From contig NZ_NTGB01000001.1 of the NCBI RefSeq assembly GCF_003072505.1, positions 2,731,622 through 2,795,621 of the forward strand: a stretch of DNA of 64,000 bases, in the 5' to 3' direction. Of this stretch, positions 17,504-28,510 are shown in pieces. The notes beneath the pieces were generated by a model. The model did not search any database and was not told where the DNA came from. It saw nothing but the letters and a program-made list of their open reading frames with translations. The DNA comes from Polynucleobacter rarus (GTDB lineage: Bacteria > Pseudomonadota > Gammaproteobacteria > Burkholderiales > Burkholderiaceae). How positions within the stretch are numbered: position 1 is the stretch's first letter; each line of letters begins with the position of its first letter. Both the position numbers and the translations under genes were made by a program.

Positions 17504-17545
17504 GTACATTAATTAATTTAGGTACATCTCTAGAGTAAGTACATT
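17504..17545 (+). repeat. Three GTACAT repeats in the hupB leader
   Basis: GTACATT (17504), GTACATC (17522) and GTACATT (17539) are spaced 18 and 17 bases apart, between the candidate promoter and the hupB ribosome site. Such regular spacing, near 1.7 helical turns, could be a protein site, or an RNA feature in the leader. Confidence 0.45.
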
Positions 17546-17573
17546 TTTAGTTATTCATATTAAGGAGCATAAT

Positions 17574-17858
17574 TTGAACAAAGCAGAACTCGTTGCAGCT
17601 ATTGCTGGCGAATCAGAATTATCTAAGACTAAGGCAGAACATGCTTTAAACGCAGCGCTCGAAGCAATTAAAAAAGCAGTTACAAAAGGCGATAACGTTC
17701 AGTTAATCGGCTTTGGCACATTCAGTTCAGGTAAGCGTGCTGCACGTATGGGCCGCAATCCAAAAACTGGCGAAGCAATTAAAATTGCCGCTTCAAAAAC
17801 TGTTAAATTTACTGCTGGTAAAGCATTTAAAGATAGCGTTAATAAGCGTAAGAAGTAA
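17574..17858 (+). CDS. hupB: DNA-binding protein HU-beta
   Basis: Nucleoid protein of 94 residues. It matches the HU/IHF fold from end to end: [13 protein letters not shown] helix, the [18 protein letters not shown] arm (about residues 46-63) with the DNA-intercalating proline, and the C-terminal [13 protein letters not shown] helix. The start is TTG at 17574: AAGGAG at 17562-17567 is correctly spaced and no in-frame ATG exists. It is a single-gene unit with its own leader and a strong terminator downstream. Confidence 0.97.
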   Translation: MNKAELVAAIAGESELSKTKAEHALNAALEAIKKAVTKGDNVQLIGFGTFSSGKRAARMGRNPKTGEAIKIAASKTVKFTAGKAFKDSVNKRKK

Positions 17859-17896
17859 TTAAATTGAAACCTCATTCAATGAGGATCAATTAAGAC

Positions 17897-17922
17897 CCCC
17901 AATGTAATTGGGGTTTTTTTTT
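17897..17922 (+). terminator. Intrinsic terminator of hupB
   Basis: A seven-base stem CCCCAAT / ATTGGGG with a three-base loop is followed by nine T. A second hairpin just upstream (17862-17890, CCTCAT/ATGAGG flanked by AATTGA/TCAATT) may act on the opposite strand for rodA, whose stop is at 17934. Confidence 0.92.
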
Positions 17923-17933
17923 GGTTTGAACTT

Positions 17934-19076
17934 TTAGGTTTGAACTAAGCGGCGATGCCGATGGATACTCATCAAAATCCCAACACCTAAGCCCAATGTT
18001 GTTAATGCTGTACCCCCATAACTAATGAAGGGCAATGGTACTCCTACAACTGGCAATAGTCCGCTTACCATAGCCATATTCACAAAAGCATAGGTAAAGA
18101 AAATAAGTGTTACTGAACCACCAAGTAGCCTCGTGTACAAATTGGGCGCACTTGCGGCAATTTTTAAACCGCGCTGAATTAACAATAAAAATAAAATTAA
18201 TAAAACAAAATTACCAACTAAGCCAAACTCCTCCGAATACACAGCAAAAATAAAATCAGTATGTTTTTCTGGAATAAAGTCTAAATGAGTTTGTGTACCT
18301 TTCAGCCAACCCTTACCTAATAATCCACCAGAACCAATAGCTATCATTGATTGAATGGTGTGAAAGCCTTTACCTAGAGGATCTGTTGTAGGGTCTAATA
18401 AAGTACAAACACGGTGTTGTTGGTAACTTTTTAATATTGGCCAAGTAACACCTTTGGCACAGATGGTGTCACCAAAAATGACGATTAAAAGAATGCCAAT
18501 TACGCCAAGCCCAATAAAAGGTAAGATAAATTTCCAGGGTAAGCCCGCTAAAATAATGACATAAAAACCAGCTGCAAAAACTAAGATTGCAGTTCCTAAG
18601 TCCGGCTGTCTAGCAATTAAAATAGTGGGTAATAATAAAAATAAAAATGCAACACCAAAATCCCATAGCTTAGTGTTTTCTTCGCGCTTATAAAAATACC
18701 AAGAAAGCATCATTGGCATTGCAATTTTCATAATTTCTGAGGGCTGAATGACCATACCAATATTTAGCCATCTCCGAGCCCCTTTTTTGATTAAACCAAA
18801 AAGAGCAACCGCGATTAAAAGTCCGAGACCAATTGAATAAATCCAAACGGAAGCTTTTTCTAACCATTTAACTGGAACCCTCGAGGTAAACCACATAATG
18901 ATGAATGCTATCATTAGGTTTCTCAATTGTTCTACCCAGGTAATTACAGTACCTGAACTAGCAGATAAAAAGGTCACGTTACCGACAACGATTAAGGCTA
19001 GTAAGATAAAACTCAGATTAGGATCTAATCCCGCCCAAAGAAACCGGATACGTTTAATTAATGAGCGTTTTTCCAC
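17934..19076 (-). CDS. rodA: Peptidoglycan glycosyltransferase RodA
   Basis: SEDS-family polymerase of about 380 residues with roughly ten membrane helices. It polymerises lipid II during cell elongation together with PBP2. Family landmarks are the WLNIGMVIQPSEIMKIAMP stretch, RQPDLGTA, the extracytoplasmic loop with HLDFIPEKHTDFIF, and the final GVPLPFISYGGTA. I chose the GTG at 19076 because GGAGGT lies nine bases upstream; an in-frame GTG at 19097 would give seven extra residues but has no such site. The start overlaps the end of mrdA by 19 bases, which fits coupled synthesis of the two partners. It is the last gene of the mre operon. Confidence 0.95.
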   Translation of the reverse strand: MEKRSLIKRIRFLWAGLDPNLSFILLALIVVGNVTFLSASSGTVITWVEQLRNLMIAFIIMWFTSRVPVKWLEKASVWIYSIGLGLLIAVALFGLIKKGARRWLNIGMVIQPSEIMKIAMPMMLSWYFYKREENTKLWDFGVAFLFLLLPTILIARQPDLGTAILVFAAGFYVIILAGLPWKFILPFIGLGVIGILLIVIFGDTICAKGVTWPILKSYQQHRVCTLLDPTTDPLGKGFHTIQSMIAIGSGGLLGKGWLKGTQTHLDFIPEKHTDFIFAVYSEEFGLVGNFVLLILFLLLIQRGLKIAASAPNLYTRLLGGSVTLIFFTYAFVNMAMVSGLLPVVGVPLPFISYGGTALTTLGLGVGILMSIHRHRRLVQT

Positions 19077-20974
19077 TCTGGGATACCTCCGGGCCACTTA
19101 TTGAGTATTAAATAATCAAAAGCTTGGCGAACAATTGGCGCAGCAGCAGTTGCACCGAAGCCAGCATTTTCAACCACAATAGCCATTGCGTATTTGGGAT
19201 TATCCGCTGGCGCAAAACCAATATACAAAGCATGATCTCGTTTGAATTCTGAAACCTGACTTGCGTTGTAATTTTTACCAGCTAAACTAAAAACTTGAGC
19301 AGTACCTGTTTTACCAGCAACGAGGTAACTAACACCAGCAAAAGGAACTTGGCCAGTACCGATTTGATTAACACCAATCATTCCATCAGTAATTGTTTTA
19401 ATGTTTTCAGGCTTAAGATCTACAACCCTCGACTCTGATGGAACGGTTAAGATTTTTTCATGCGTAATGGGATCTTCAATTACCTTGACGAGATGAGGCT
19501 TCATCACTTTGCCGTTATTTGCCACAATTGCTGTTGCTTGAGCAAGCTGTAGAATTGTATAACTGTTATACCCCTGACCAATCCCAATCGAAATTGTCTC
19601 TCCATCAATCCATTTTCCCTTAATGGGATCTTTAAAGTAATTACGCTTCCATTCCTTTGAAGGCAATATTCCTTTAACCTCCCCGTTAATATCTATTCCG
19701 GTCAACTGCCCTAAGCTAACTTTCTCCATAAACTTCGCAATCGCATCGATTCCCATATCTCTGGCAAGCATGTAGTAATAAGTATCACAGGATAATGCAA
19801 TAGAGCTTTGCATATTGACTAAACCATGACCATTTTTAGCATCGTCTCGAAAGATATTATTTCCAAACTGAAAATAACCAGGGTCGGAAATTGCCTGACT
19901 AGCAGTACGAAATTCCCCCTCAAGAGCTGCTAGTGCCATAAAGGGTTTAAAAGTGGAGCCAGGGGGATAGGTGCCACGTAATGGACGATTAAATAAAGGT
20001 TTTTCAGGGGATTCGTTTAACTGTTTCCAAAGGTCAGAGTCAATCCCATCAACAAAGGCATTAGGGTTAAAAGTTGGCATGGAAACAAAAGAAAGAACAT
20101 CCCCAGTAGCAACCTCGATAACTACTGCAGCTCCACGACGTTTTTCATAGAGTTGCTCTATTAGATACTGTAATTTAATATCAACCGCTAAAGTTAAATT
20201 CGAGCCTGGGATAGAGGGAGTAACTGATAAATTACGAATCACTCGTCCCCCAGCAGTAATTTCTACCTGATTTGAACCGACAATGCCCCTTAAGTATTTT
20301 TCATAACTTTGCTCAATACCAATTTTTCCGACAGACTGAATACCTTTAATACGAATTGCCTTCAGATCATCAGGGGTGTTTTCATCAGCGTCTTCTTCTA
20401 ACTCCGCCAATAATTTTTCTTTATCCTTAATCGACACTTTACCTGTGTAGCCTAGTAAATGAGAGCCAAGTTGTTGATAAGGATATTCTCTAAAATATCG
20501 AACTTGAACATCAACGCCTGGGAATTCAAAACGGCGCGCATAAAACCTTGAAACTTCCTCGTCACTAAGGAAGTTTCTAATCGATAAATTTTCTGTTTTC
20601 TTACTATTCTGAATAGTCCTTAGAAATTGTTGTTTGTCTCGAGACGGTATCCGAATAACTTTATCTAAGGCATCTATTAATTCTGCAGGAGGTAAATTGA
20701 TTTCTGCCGGAGTAATTTCTAGCGAGTAGGATGGCATATTATTAGCAATGACAACCCCATTCCGGTCGATGATAAGCCCGCGTTGGGCTGGAGTCGTAAT
20801 AATTGCAATACGGTTACTCTCAGAAGCCGTAGAGTACTTCTTATGCATAATCACTTGCAGCCAAAAAAACCGTAAAAATAACAGGGACAAGCAAATGATG
20901 ACAAACCAAACAGCTATTTGGATTCTCTTTTGAAAATTATCTAAACGAATCGCCGGATCTATTTTGTTAGACAT
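19058..20974 (-). CDS. mrdA: Penicillin-binding protein 2
   Basis: Class B PBP of about 638 residues, the transpeptidase partner of RodA in elongation. It has a short cytoplasmic tail, one membrane helix near residue 20-40, a PBP dimer domain, and a transpeptidase domain with SXXK (GSTFKPF), SXN (SCDTYYY) in the usual arrangement, and KTG (AGKTGTAQ). The chosen ATG at 20974 is preceded by GGGG; a GTG at 20995 overlapping the mreD stop would add seven residues. Operon order mreB-mreC-mreD-mrdA-rodA is standard. Confidence 0.96.
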   Translation of the reverse strand: MSNKIDPAIRLDNFQKRIQIAVWFVIICLSLLFLRFFWLQVIMHKKYSTASESNRIAIITTPAQRGLIIDRNGVVIANNMPSYSLEITPAEINLPPAELIDALDKVIRIPSRDKQQFLRTIQNSKKTENLSIRNFLSDEEVSRFYARRFEFPGVDVQVRYFREYPYQQLGSHLLGYTGKVSIKDKEKLLAELEEDADENTPDDLKAIRIKGIQSVGKIGIEQSYEKYLRGIVGSNQVEITAGGRVIRNLSVTPSIPGSNLTLAVDIKLQYLIEQLYEKRRGAAVVIEVATGDVLSFVSMPTFNPNAFVDGIDSDLWKQLNESPEKPLFNRPLRGTYPPGSTFKPFMALAALEGEFRTASQAISDPGYFQFGNNIFRDDAKNGHGLVNMQSSIALSCDTYYYMLARDMGIDAIAKFMEKVSLGQLTGIDINGEVKGILPSKEWKRNYFKDPIKGKWIDGETISIGIGQGYNSYTILQLAQATAIVANNGKVMKPHLVKVIEDPITHEKILTVPSESRVVDLKPENIKTITDGMIGVNQIGTGQVPFAGVSYLVAGKTGTAQVFSLAGKNYNASQVSEFKRDHALYIGFAPADNPKYAMAIVVENAGFGATAAAPIVRQAFDYLILNKWPGGIPEWKNAH

Positions 20975-20994
20975 TGTTAATAACCCCGAAATCA

Positions 20995-21480
20995 CTACAA
21001 TTTTCTTCGAGCTAAAAAGGTACCAAGATGCGTTAATACTTTTCTAACGAGGGGCCAAAGACATAATTCAATCACTGCAGGAAATAAAATATAAGAAACT
21101 GAGAAAAAAAAGGATGGAACCAGCAACCAAAAAATAATATTAATGATGGAATGGATTAATAAAAATATTTGGAACACAACTAGCAATTGACCGAGCGGAG
21201 AATTCGTTAATAATTTTCTACTCCAAAAAAACATGACAACACTTCCTACGACGTAACCCATGGCATGTAACCCTAGTGGACAAGAGGTCTGAATATCCAT
21301 CATTAAGCCGAGTAGGAAAAATAAAATCAAGCTGATTTTTTCAGGGAAAAACAATACCCAATAAAGCAAGACAGGCAAGATGAAATCAGGAATCCAAGGA
21401 TGATTACCCCAAGGAAGCATATTGATCATAAAGGCGAACAATAAGGTCATTGTCATACTCATCAAGAAATTTGACCTCAT
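20995..21480 (-). CDS. mreD: Rod shape-determining protein MreD
   Basis: Small inner-membrane protein of 161 residues with about five hydrophobic helices and a short basic C-terminus. It belongs to the elongasome core that links MreB filaments to MreC and the PBP2-RodA synthase. Sequence is weakly conserved in this family, and the call rests on size, topology, the family-like segment IQTSCPLGLHAMGY, and its position between mreC and mrdA. Its ATG overlaps the mreC stop by one base. Confidence 0.93.
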   Translation of the reverse strand: MRSNFLMSMTMTLLFAFMINMLPWGNHPWIPDFILPVLLYWVLFFPEKISLILFFLLGLMMDIQTSCPLGLHAMGYVVGSVVMFFWSRKLLTNSPLGQLLVVFQIFLLIHSIINIIFWLLVPSFFFSVSYILFPAVIELCLWPLVRKVLTHLGTFLARRKL

Positions 21481-22379
21481 CAGTTAACCCTTTTGAAGTT
21501 TTTCTTGTTCTTGATGGATTCAGGAACTATTGGGTTAGGGGCATCGTTGCTAGGACGATAAAGCAATACGATCAAATGTTTGGACGTATTTAAATCAGCT
21601 AATGGACGACAAGAGATTTGAGCTCCAGAATTATCTAAAGCACGTTCTATTTTAGTAATAATTGCGACAGGAATACCCGGAGGAAAAACCCCATCAATTC
21701 CTGAGGTTGATAAATAATCCCCGACATCTAAATCACCAAAATTACTTATAAAACGAAGTTCTAAAGGAGCAGCTCTACCCGCCCCAAATACAACCCCTCG
21801 TTGACCACTCCTAGACACCATTACAGGAATCGTAGCATCTTTTTCTTCGAGCACAGCGACTTCCGCGACATCATCGTATAAACGCACCACTTGGCCAATA
21901 ATACCGGCTTCATTTGCTACAGGCATTCCTAATAAAATGCCATCTTTTTTCCCACGAGAAATGACTATTTTTTGAGAACTCGGATTAATTGGGTTGTAAA
22001 TGATCTCTGCTGCAATGGAGGTGTAGGGACTTTGCTCTTTTAATTGAAGTAATTTACGAAGATTCTTGTTTTCAGATTCTAAATTTTCACTAGTACTAGA
22101 TAGTAAAGTAAGATCTCTAATCGAATTTTTTTGTTCGGCGATGGTTTCTTTCATCGTTCGCATTGTCATCAAGTCATCACCCCAACTAGACATAATTTTG
22201 CCTGGTTGACTAACTAGGATTTGAACCGGATGCAGAAGGTGCTGAATTACAGAACGAATTTGATCTGCAGATTGATACTTCAGATCAAGAACCATTAGCA
22301 AAATTGCAATCGCAACTAGCCACAGCGTTTTATAAACTGGAGCACCTGTATTGAAAAGCGCTGGTGGACTCCTGAACAA
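21480..22379 (-). CDS. mreC: Cell shape-determining protein MreC
   Basis: Periplasmic scaffold protein of 299 residues with one N-terminal membrane helix (about 18-35). A coiled coil spans about 75-110 (KETIAEQKNS and ENLESENKNLRKLLQ), followed by the two-barrel MreC domain, with ISRGKKDGILLGMPV and GIIGQVVRL typical of the family. It connects MreB, MreD and the PBPs. A Lys/Asn-rich tail follows the barrel. It sits 26 bases after mreB and overlaps mreD, so it is within the same operon. Confidence 0.95.
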   Translation of the reverse strand: MFRSPPALFNTGAPVYKTLWLVAIAILLMVLDLKYQSADQIRSVIQHLLHPVQILVSQPGKIMSSWGDDLMTMRTMKETIAEQKNSIRDLTLLSSTSENLESENKNLRKLLQLKEQSPYTSIAAEIIYNPINPSSQKIVISRGKKDGILLGMPVANEAGIIGQVVRLYDDVAEVAVLEEKDATIPVMVSRSGQRGVVFGAGRAAPLELRFISNFGDLDVGDYLSTSGIDGVFPPGIPVAIITKIERALDNSGAQISCRPLADLNTSKHLIVLLYRPSNDAPNPIVPESIKNKKNFKRVN

Positions 22380-22405
22380 GCTATACCTCTAGCGTAGAGT
22401 GAAAT

Positions 22406-23479
<1,074 letters not shown>

Positions 23480-23526
23480 TTATTAATTAATAGAATGTAT
23501 AAACCATATGATACTGCAAGCACATT

Positions 23527-23820
23527 ATGAAAACTGAAGAAATTACACATTTAGCCAAGCTATCTAGTTTAGAGGTGCCAGAAAATGAAATTGAGGCTCT
23601 ATCTGAAGCGCTAGAGTCAATTTTGCAATTGGCCAATCAATTGCAATCTATCGATACGGTTGGGATTGAACCATTATTCCACCCAATTGAAATGATTACC
23701 CCTTTAATGCAGCCCCTACGTCCCGATCAGGTGACAGAGTTAAATCAACGAGAAGCGAATATGGCAAATGCCCCAGCGCAATTTGAAGGATTATTTTTAG
23801 TTCCAAAGGTGATCGATTGA
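23527..23820 (+). CDS. gatC: Asp-tRNA(Asn)/Glu-tRNA(Gln) amidotransferase subunit C
   Basis: A 97-residue chaperone-like subunit that stabilises GatA and clamps GatA to GatB. The N-terminal helices ([12 protein letters not shown] and [16 protein letters not shown]) and the later [14 protein letters not shown] segment are typical. It is the first gene of gatCAB, which makes Gln-tRNA(Gln) and/or Asn-tRNA(Asn) by transamidation. The stop overlaps the gatA start. Confidence 0.95.
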   Translation: MKTEEITHLAKLSSLEVPENEIEALSEALESILQLANQLQSIDTVGIEPLFHPIEMITPLMQPLRPDQVTELNQREANMANAPAQFEGLFLVPKVID

Positions 23821-25331
23821 ACCTACATCAAATGACCATTGAAAAGTTACACGAAGCCTTAATTAACAAACAGTTAAGTAGCGTCGAAGTAACTAACTAT
23901 TTTTTAAATCGTATCGATACTGCAAAAGACTTAAACGCCTATATTGATGTGCAACCAGAGCTTTCTTTAGCGCAAGCTCGACAAGCTGATCAACTGATTG
24001 CACAAGGTAATCAAGGATATTTAACAGGGATTCCCATTGCACATAAGGATGTATTTGTGACAAAGGGTTGGAAATCTACTGCCGCTTCGAAGATGCTGGG
24101 AAATTATCAAAGTCCTTTTGATGCTACTGTTGTGGAAAAACTGGGAATGCTAGGCTCAGGCATGGTTTGCCTTGGTAAAACCAATATGGATGAGTTTGCA
24201 ATGGGGTCCTCCAATGAAAACTCAGCTTTTGGCCCGGCTTTAAACCCTTGGAATTTAGATTATGTTCCAGGTGGCTCATCAGGTGGATCGGCAGTGGCGG
24301 TTGCGGCAGGCTTAACAATAGCCGCCACAGGAACAGATACTGGGGGCTCTATCCGTCAACCTGCGGCTTTTTGCGGAATTACAGGGATAAAACCCACTTA
24401 TGGGCGTGTTTCCCGGTATGGGATGATTGCCTATGCATCCTCATTGGATCAGGCTGGGCCAATGGCTAAAACGGCGAGTGAGTGCGCCTGGTTAATGAAC
24501 GCTATCGCGGGCAAAGACTTACGGGACTCTACAAGTATTGAACGAGAAAACGAGGACTTTACTCGCTTGTTGGGCGCCAATTGGGATTCTAGTAACTCAA
24601 ACGCCAGTCAACCTCTTCAAGGACTCAAAATTGGGGTGCCTAAGGAGTTCTTTGCAAAAGGCTTGAATCATGAAGTCAAACTGGCTATTGAGGAAGCATT
24701 AAAGCAATTCGAAGCACTTGGTGCCGTTTGTGTGGAAGTCTCTTTGCCAAAAACAGAATTATCAATCCCGGTCTACTATGTCTTAGCTCCCGCTGAAGCT
24801 TCGAGTAATTTGAGTAGATATGATGGTGTTCGCTATGGTTATCGCTCAGAGAAATATAAAGATTTAGCTCAAATGTATACCCATTCAAGAACTGAGGGCT
24901 TTGGTGCCGAAGTAAAGCGTCGTATTTTGGTGGGCGCTTATGTTTTGTCACAAGGGTACTACGAGGCATATTATTTGCAGGCACAAAAAATAAGAAGAAT
25001 CATTGCCCAAGATTTTCAGACTGCCTTTACGCAGTGTGATGTTTTGATGGGGCCTGTTGCGCCAGATGTGGCCTGGAAAATTGGTGAAAAATCAAAGGAT
25101 CCAATTGCTATGTATCTAGAAGATATTTTTACTTTGAGTGCTAACCTAGCAGGACTACCTGCTATGAGTCTGCCATGCGGATTTAATCAATCAGGCTTAC
25201 CGATTGGTTTACAGATGATTGGCAATTATTTTAATGAGGCTGAAATGCTTCAAGTTGCAAATCATTTTCAAACTGCGACAGAGTGGCATTCAATGCAACC
25301 ATTACAAAATGTAGCAGGTGAAAAATCATGA
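23817..25331 (+). CDS. gatA: Asp-tRNA(Asn)/Glu-tRNA(Gln) amidotransferase subunit A
   Basis: Amidase-signature subunit of 504 residues that releases ammonia from glutamine for GatB. The Ser-cisSer-Lys triad is visible: Lys in AHKDVF (about residue 77), and the two serines in [15 protein letters not shown] (about 150-165) and [10 protein letters not shown] (about 173-182). The start is a TTG overlapping the gatC TGA (TTGA) with AAGGTG upstream; an ATG 15 bases later is a possible alternative. Its stop overlaps the gatB start (ATGA), so the three genes are translationally coupled. Confidence 0.97.
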   Translation: MNLHQMTIEKLHEALINKQLSSVEVTNYFLNRIDTAKDLNAYIDVQPELSLAQARQADQLIAQGNQGYLTGIPIAHKDVFVTKGWKSTAASKMLGNYQSPFDATVVEKLGMLGSGMVCLGKTNMDEFAMGSSNENSAFGPALNPWNLDYVPGGSSGGSAVAVAAGLTIAATGTDTGGSIRQPAAFCGITGIKPTYGRVSRYGMIAYASSLDQAGPMAKTASECAWLMNAIAGKDLRDSTSIERENEDFTRLLGANWDSSNSNASQPLQGLKIGVPKEFFAKGLNHEVKLAIEEALKQFEALGAVCVEVSLPKTELSIPVYYVLAPAEASSNLSRYDGVRYGYRSEKYKDLAQMYTHSRTEGFGAEVKRRILVGAYVLSQGYYEAYYLQAQKIRRIIAQDFQTAFTQCDVLMGPVAPDVAWKIGEKSKDPIAMYLEDIFTLSANLAGLPAMSLPCGFNQSGLPIGLQMIGNYFNEAEMLQVANHFQTATEWHSMQPLQNVAGEKS

Positions 25332-26824
25332 GTCAAATTGAATGGGAAGTTGTAATCGGTCTTGAGACACACGCACAATTGATGACGCAGTCAAAAATAT
25401 TTAGTGGTGCCAGTATTGCTTTTGGGGCAAGTCCCAATGAACAAGCCTGTGCCGTTGATTTAGCGTTGCCAGGTACTCTACCAGTGTTAAACGAAGAGGC
25501 TGTCAATCACGCGATTCGCTTTGGTTTAGCGATTGGCTCTGTAGTCGCGCCAATGAGTGTTTTTGCTCGAAAAAACTATTTTTATCCTGATTTACCAAAG
25601 GGATACCAAATTAGTCAATTTTCTTTACCAGTAGTCGTTGGTGGAAAAATAATGATTGAAGTAGATGGACAAGTCAAAGAAATTCAATTGACTAGAGCTC
25701 ATCTCGAAGAAGATGCGGGTAAATCATTACATGACGATTTTGCTGGCCCTCATGGAGAGTCATCCAGCGGCATAGATCTCAATAGAGCCGGCACACCATT
25801 ATTAGAAATTGTTACAGAACCAGTAATGCGCAGTGCAACTGAGGCGGTAGCCTATGCAAAAGAGCTACATGCTTTAGTGATGTGGTTAGGTATTTGTGAT
25901 GGCAATATGCAAGAGGGTTCGTTCCGTTGCGATGCCAACGTTTCTGTAAGACCAAAGGGACAAAAAGAATTTGGTACACGTTGTGAGATTAAAAATTTAA
26001 ACTCGTTTAAATTTTTAGAGGAAGCAATTCTCCATGAAGTGCAAAGGCAAATTGAATTAATTGAAGATGGTGGTCGAGTGGTACAAGAAACACGTTTGTA
26101 TGACCCAGACAAAATGGAAACACGGAGTATGCGTAGTAAAGAAGATGCGCAAGACTATCGTTATTTCCCCGATCCTGATTTGTTGCCCCTCCAAATATCT
26201 CAAGAGCGAATTAATGGTATTCGTGCTTTGATGCCTGCTTTACCTAAAGAGTTACGCGAAGAGTGGCAAAACACATATGGTCTGAGTAGCTACGATACTG
26301 GTTTACTAACGCAAGATAAGGCTTTAGCACACTTTTTTATAGAAGTATTAAAGTTAATTGAGATTGACCTAGCGAAGCCAGCAGCGAATTTGATGGCAGG
26401 TGAATTTGCTTCTGCCATGAATAAAGAAAGTTTGAGCGCAGACTTGGCACCAGTGCGGCCAATACATATTGCTGAGTTACTCAAAAGAACTAAAGATGGG
26501 ACGATCTCCAACAAAATCGCAAAAGAGATCTTTTCACAAATATGGGAACTTGGCCTCAATGCATCTAATCGCCAAGAGTCTATTTTGTTAGAAGGATTAG
26601 TCGACCAAATTATTGACCAAAAAGGCCTGCGTCAAATTAGCGATGTAGGAGCTATTGAAAAAATTATTGATCAGGTATTAATCGAGAATCCAAAGTCAGT
26701 TGAAGAGTATCGGAGTGGTAAAGAAAAAGCCTTTAACGCACTCGTTGGGCAAATTATGAAAGCCTCAAAAGGAAAAGCAAATCCGGGACAAGTCAACACT
26801 TTATTAAAACAGAAACTAATATAA
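25328..26824 (+). CDS. gatB: Asp-tRNA(Asn)/Glu-tRNA(Gln) amidotransferase subunit B
   Basis: A 498-residue kinase and tRNA-binding subunit that activates the misacylated Glu or Asp on tRNA and transfers ammonia. The cradle domain opens with [12 protein letters not shown] and includes [16 protein letters not shown], the [11 protein letters not shown] segment, and [14 protein letters not shown]. The C-terminal YqeY-like tail ends with [13 protein letters not shown]. It is the last gene of gatCAB. A DUF484 gene follows after a few bases. Confidence 0.97.
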   Translation: MSQIEWEVVIGLETHAQLMTQSKIFSGASIAFGASPNEQACAVDLALPGTLPVLNEEAVNHAIRFGLAIGSVVAPMSVFARKNYFYPDLPKGYQISQFSLPVVVGGKIMIEVDGQVKEIQLTRAHLEEDAGKSLHDDFAGPHGESSSGIDLNRAGTPLLEIVTEPVMRSATEAVAYAKELHALVMWLGICDGNMQEGSFRCDANVSVRPKGQKEFGTRCEIKNLNSFKFLEEAILHEVQRQIELIEDGGRVVQETRLYDPDKMETRSMRSKEDAQDYRYFPDPDLLPLQISQERINGIRALMPALPKELREEWQNTYGLSSYDTGLLTQDKALAHFFIEVLKLIEIDLAKPAANLMAGEFASAMNKESLSADLAPVRPIHIAELLKRTKDGTISNKIAKEIFSQIWELGLNASNRQESILLEGLVDQIIDQKGLRQISDVGAIEKIIDQVLIENPKSVEEYRSGKEKAFNALVGQIMKASKGKANPGQVNTLLKQKLI

Positions 26825-26843
26825 TTTATTGAGGAATCACGGA

Positions 26844-27503
26844 ATGCTTGAACCTATATTAGAAAATGACTCACTGAACCAGTCACAAAAAGAACAAGAA
26901 GAGTTGGTTGCGCATTGGCTATTATCGACCCCAGGTTTTTTTGATAGACACCCACAACTATTGTTGAGTATTGACTTAGGATCCTCTTTAGACGGACGTG
27001 TCCTATCTTTACAAGAAAAACAAATGAATGTTTTAAGAAATAAAAATCGTGATCTAAATCAACGTACAACAGAAATGCTTCGGTTTGGGATGGAAAATGA
27101 TTTGACCCAAAATTTGATGGTGCAATGGTTAGAAGATCTTTGTGGCAAAAAAACGAAAGAAGACGTGATTGAAAACATTACTAATGGACTCAATAGTATG
27201 TTTAAAGTGGGTAGTGTGGCATACATTCCTCCCGCAGAAATTGAGGCGGCTATTTTAGAGAATTTAAACAAAGAAATCATTGTGGGAAGTCTACCTGCCG
27301 AAATCAATTTTCCATCTCTGCAAATTACAGATGAAGTTGGTAGTTTTGCTTTAGTGCCACTCCACATCCATGAAAAAAAATTCGGCGCCATCTTGTTTAT
27401 CAGTAAAGATATTTCTAAGTACACCTTAGATACAGGCTTGGTATATTTAGAACAATTAGGAAGGCTAGCTGCTGCTGCCCTGAGCCGATTTGAGGATGAT
27501 TAA
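26844..27503 (+). CDS. DUF484 family protein
   Basis: About 219 residues. The N-terminal VAHWLLSTPGFFDRHPQLLLS is the DUF484 signature, followed by a coiled-coil stretch around residues 60-90 and a GAF-like domain ending with YLEQLGRLAAAALSRF. The role of the family is unknown; it is regularly found next to xerC, as here (three-base gap). The ATG at 26844 follows GAGGA at a good distance; an in-frame TTG at 26829 would overlap that site, so I rejected it. Confidence 0.85.
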   Translation: MLEPILENDSLNQSQKEQEELVAHWLLSTPGFFDRHPQLLLSIDLGSSLDGRVLSLQEKQMNVLRNKNRDLNQRTTEMLRFGMENDLTQNLMVQWLEDLCGKKTKEDVIENITNGLNSMFKVGSVAYIPPAEIEAAILENLNKEIIVGSLPAEINFPSLQITDEVGSFALVPLHIHEKKFGAILFISKDISKYTLDTGLVYLEQLGRLAAAALSRFEDD

Positions 27504-27506
27504 TCA

Positions 27507-28508
27507 ATGATTCAAAGTGGTAGTCCTTCGAAACAATCTTTGGAAGTCGGGCTATTTCTTGAAGAGTTAAACGTAGTTCGGCAATTATCAAAGCACACCA
27601 TTAAAGCGTATGATCAAGACTTGCTAAAGTTATATGCATTCTTAGATGAATTCAATCTGCAAGTTCATCACGTTCAGGCGCATCACATCAGAAATTGGGT
27701 TGGTAAATTGCATGGACAGGGACTTTCAGCTAGATCCATAGCGCGCTTATTATCCGCTTGGCGAACTTTTTTTGATTGGCTCAAAAAACCCCACCCTAAG
27801 TTGCCAATGCTAGGAATGACAAATAATCCAGTCGTAGATATTAAAGCGCCAAAAAAAGCAAAGTCCTTGCCGAAAGCTCTCAGTGTGGAGCATACGCAAG
27901 TACTAATGGAATATGCAAAAAAACAAAAAGATTCGACAGATTTATCAAGTGATCAATACTGGGCGGTCGTTAGAGATTATGCAATTGTTGAGTTGTTTTA
28001 CTCGTCAGGATTACGTCTGTCCGAATTACTAAGTATTGAGATGCGCTTATCTGGCGCACGTCAAAATGATCGACAAAGTTGGATAGATTGGGAAGCAGCA
28101 GAAGTGAATGTATTTGGTAAGGGTAGTAAACGGCGGATTGTTCCGGTGGGACAAATGGCGATGCAAGCGCTCATTAGTTGGCGTGCTGAATGGGAAAAAA
28201 AGATACCAGAACTGAATGGACCGCTCTTTATCAATGAGAAAGGTGCTAGACTATCACCCCGAACGGTTCAGGTCAGGTTACAAAAATTGGCAATGAATGC
28301 AGGTCTGCCAACGCATGTTCACCCACACATGCTTAGACACTCCTTTGCAAGTCACGTTTTACAATCTTCACATGATTTGAGAGCTGTTCAGGAAATGTTA
28401 GGACATGTCAGTATTGGTAGTACCCAAATTTACACTTCATTAGATTTTCAACATTTAGCGCAGGCTTATGATCAAGCCCACCCTAGAGCAAAACCAGAAA
28501 AAAGTTAA
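27507..28508 (+). CDS. xerC: Tyrosine recombinase XerC
   Basis: Site-specific recombinase of 333 residues that, with XerD, resolves chromosome dimers at dif. The N-terminal SAM-like core-binding domain (RQLSKHTIKAYDQDL) precedes the catalytic domain. Catalytic residues are Arg170 (SSGLRLSELL), Lys205 in the FGKGSK turn, His274/Arg277 (HPHMLRHSF), His300 (LGHVS) and the nucleophile Tyr309 (QIYTS). The location directly after a DUF484 gene is the standard chromosomal xerC context and argues against an integrase of a mobile element. Confidence 0.94.
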   Translation: MIQSGSPSKQSLEVGLFLEELNVVRQLSKHTIKAYDQDLLKLYAFLDEFNLQVHHVQAHHIRNWVGKLHGQGLSARSIARLLSAWRTFFDWLKKPHPKLPMLGMTNNPVVDIKAPKKAKSLPKALSVEHTQVLMEYAKKQKDSTDLSSDQYWAVVRDYAIVELFYSSGLRLSELLSIEMRLSGARQNDRQSWIDWEAAEVNVFGKGSKRRIVPVGQMAMQALISWRAEWEKKIPELNGPLFINEKGARLSPRTVQVRLQKLAMNAGLPTHVHPHMLRHSFASHVLQSSHDLRAVQEMLGHVSIGSTQIYTSLDFQHLAQAYDQAHPRAKPEKS

Positions 28509-28510
28509 CT

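Noticed and set aside
27059-27424. Open 121-codon frame on the minus strand
   Set aside because: It is antisense to the DUF484 gene within an operon of overlapping genes; no support as a protein.
27507-28508. Phage or island integrase
   Set aside because: The context (DUF484 gene directly upstream) and the sequence fit housekeeping XerC; there is no attachment site or other mobile gene nearby.
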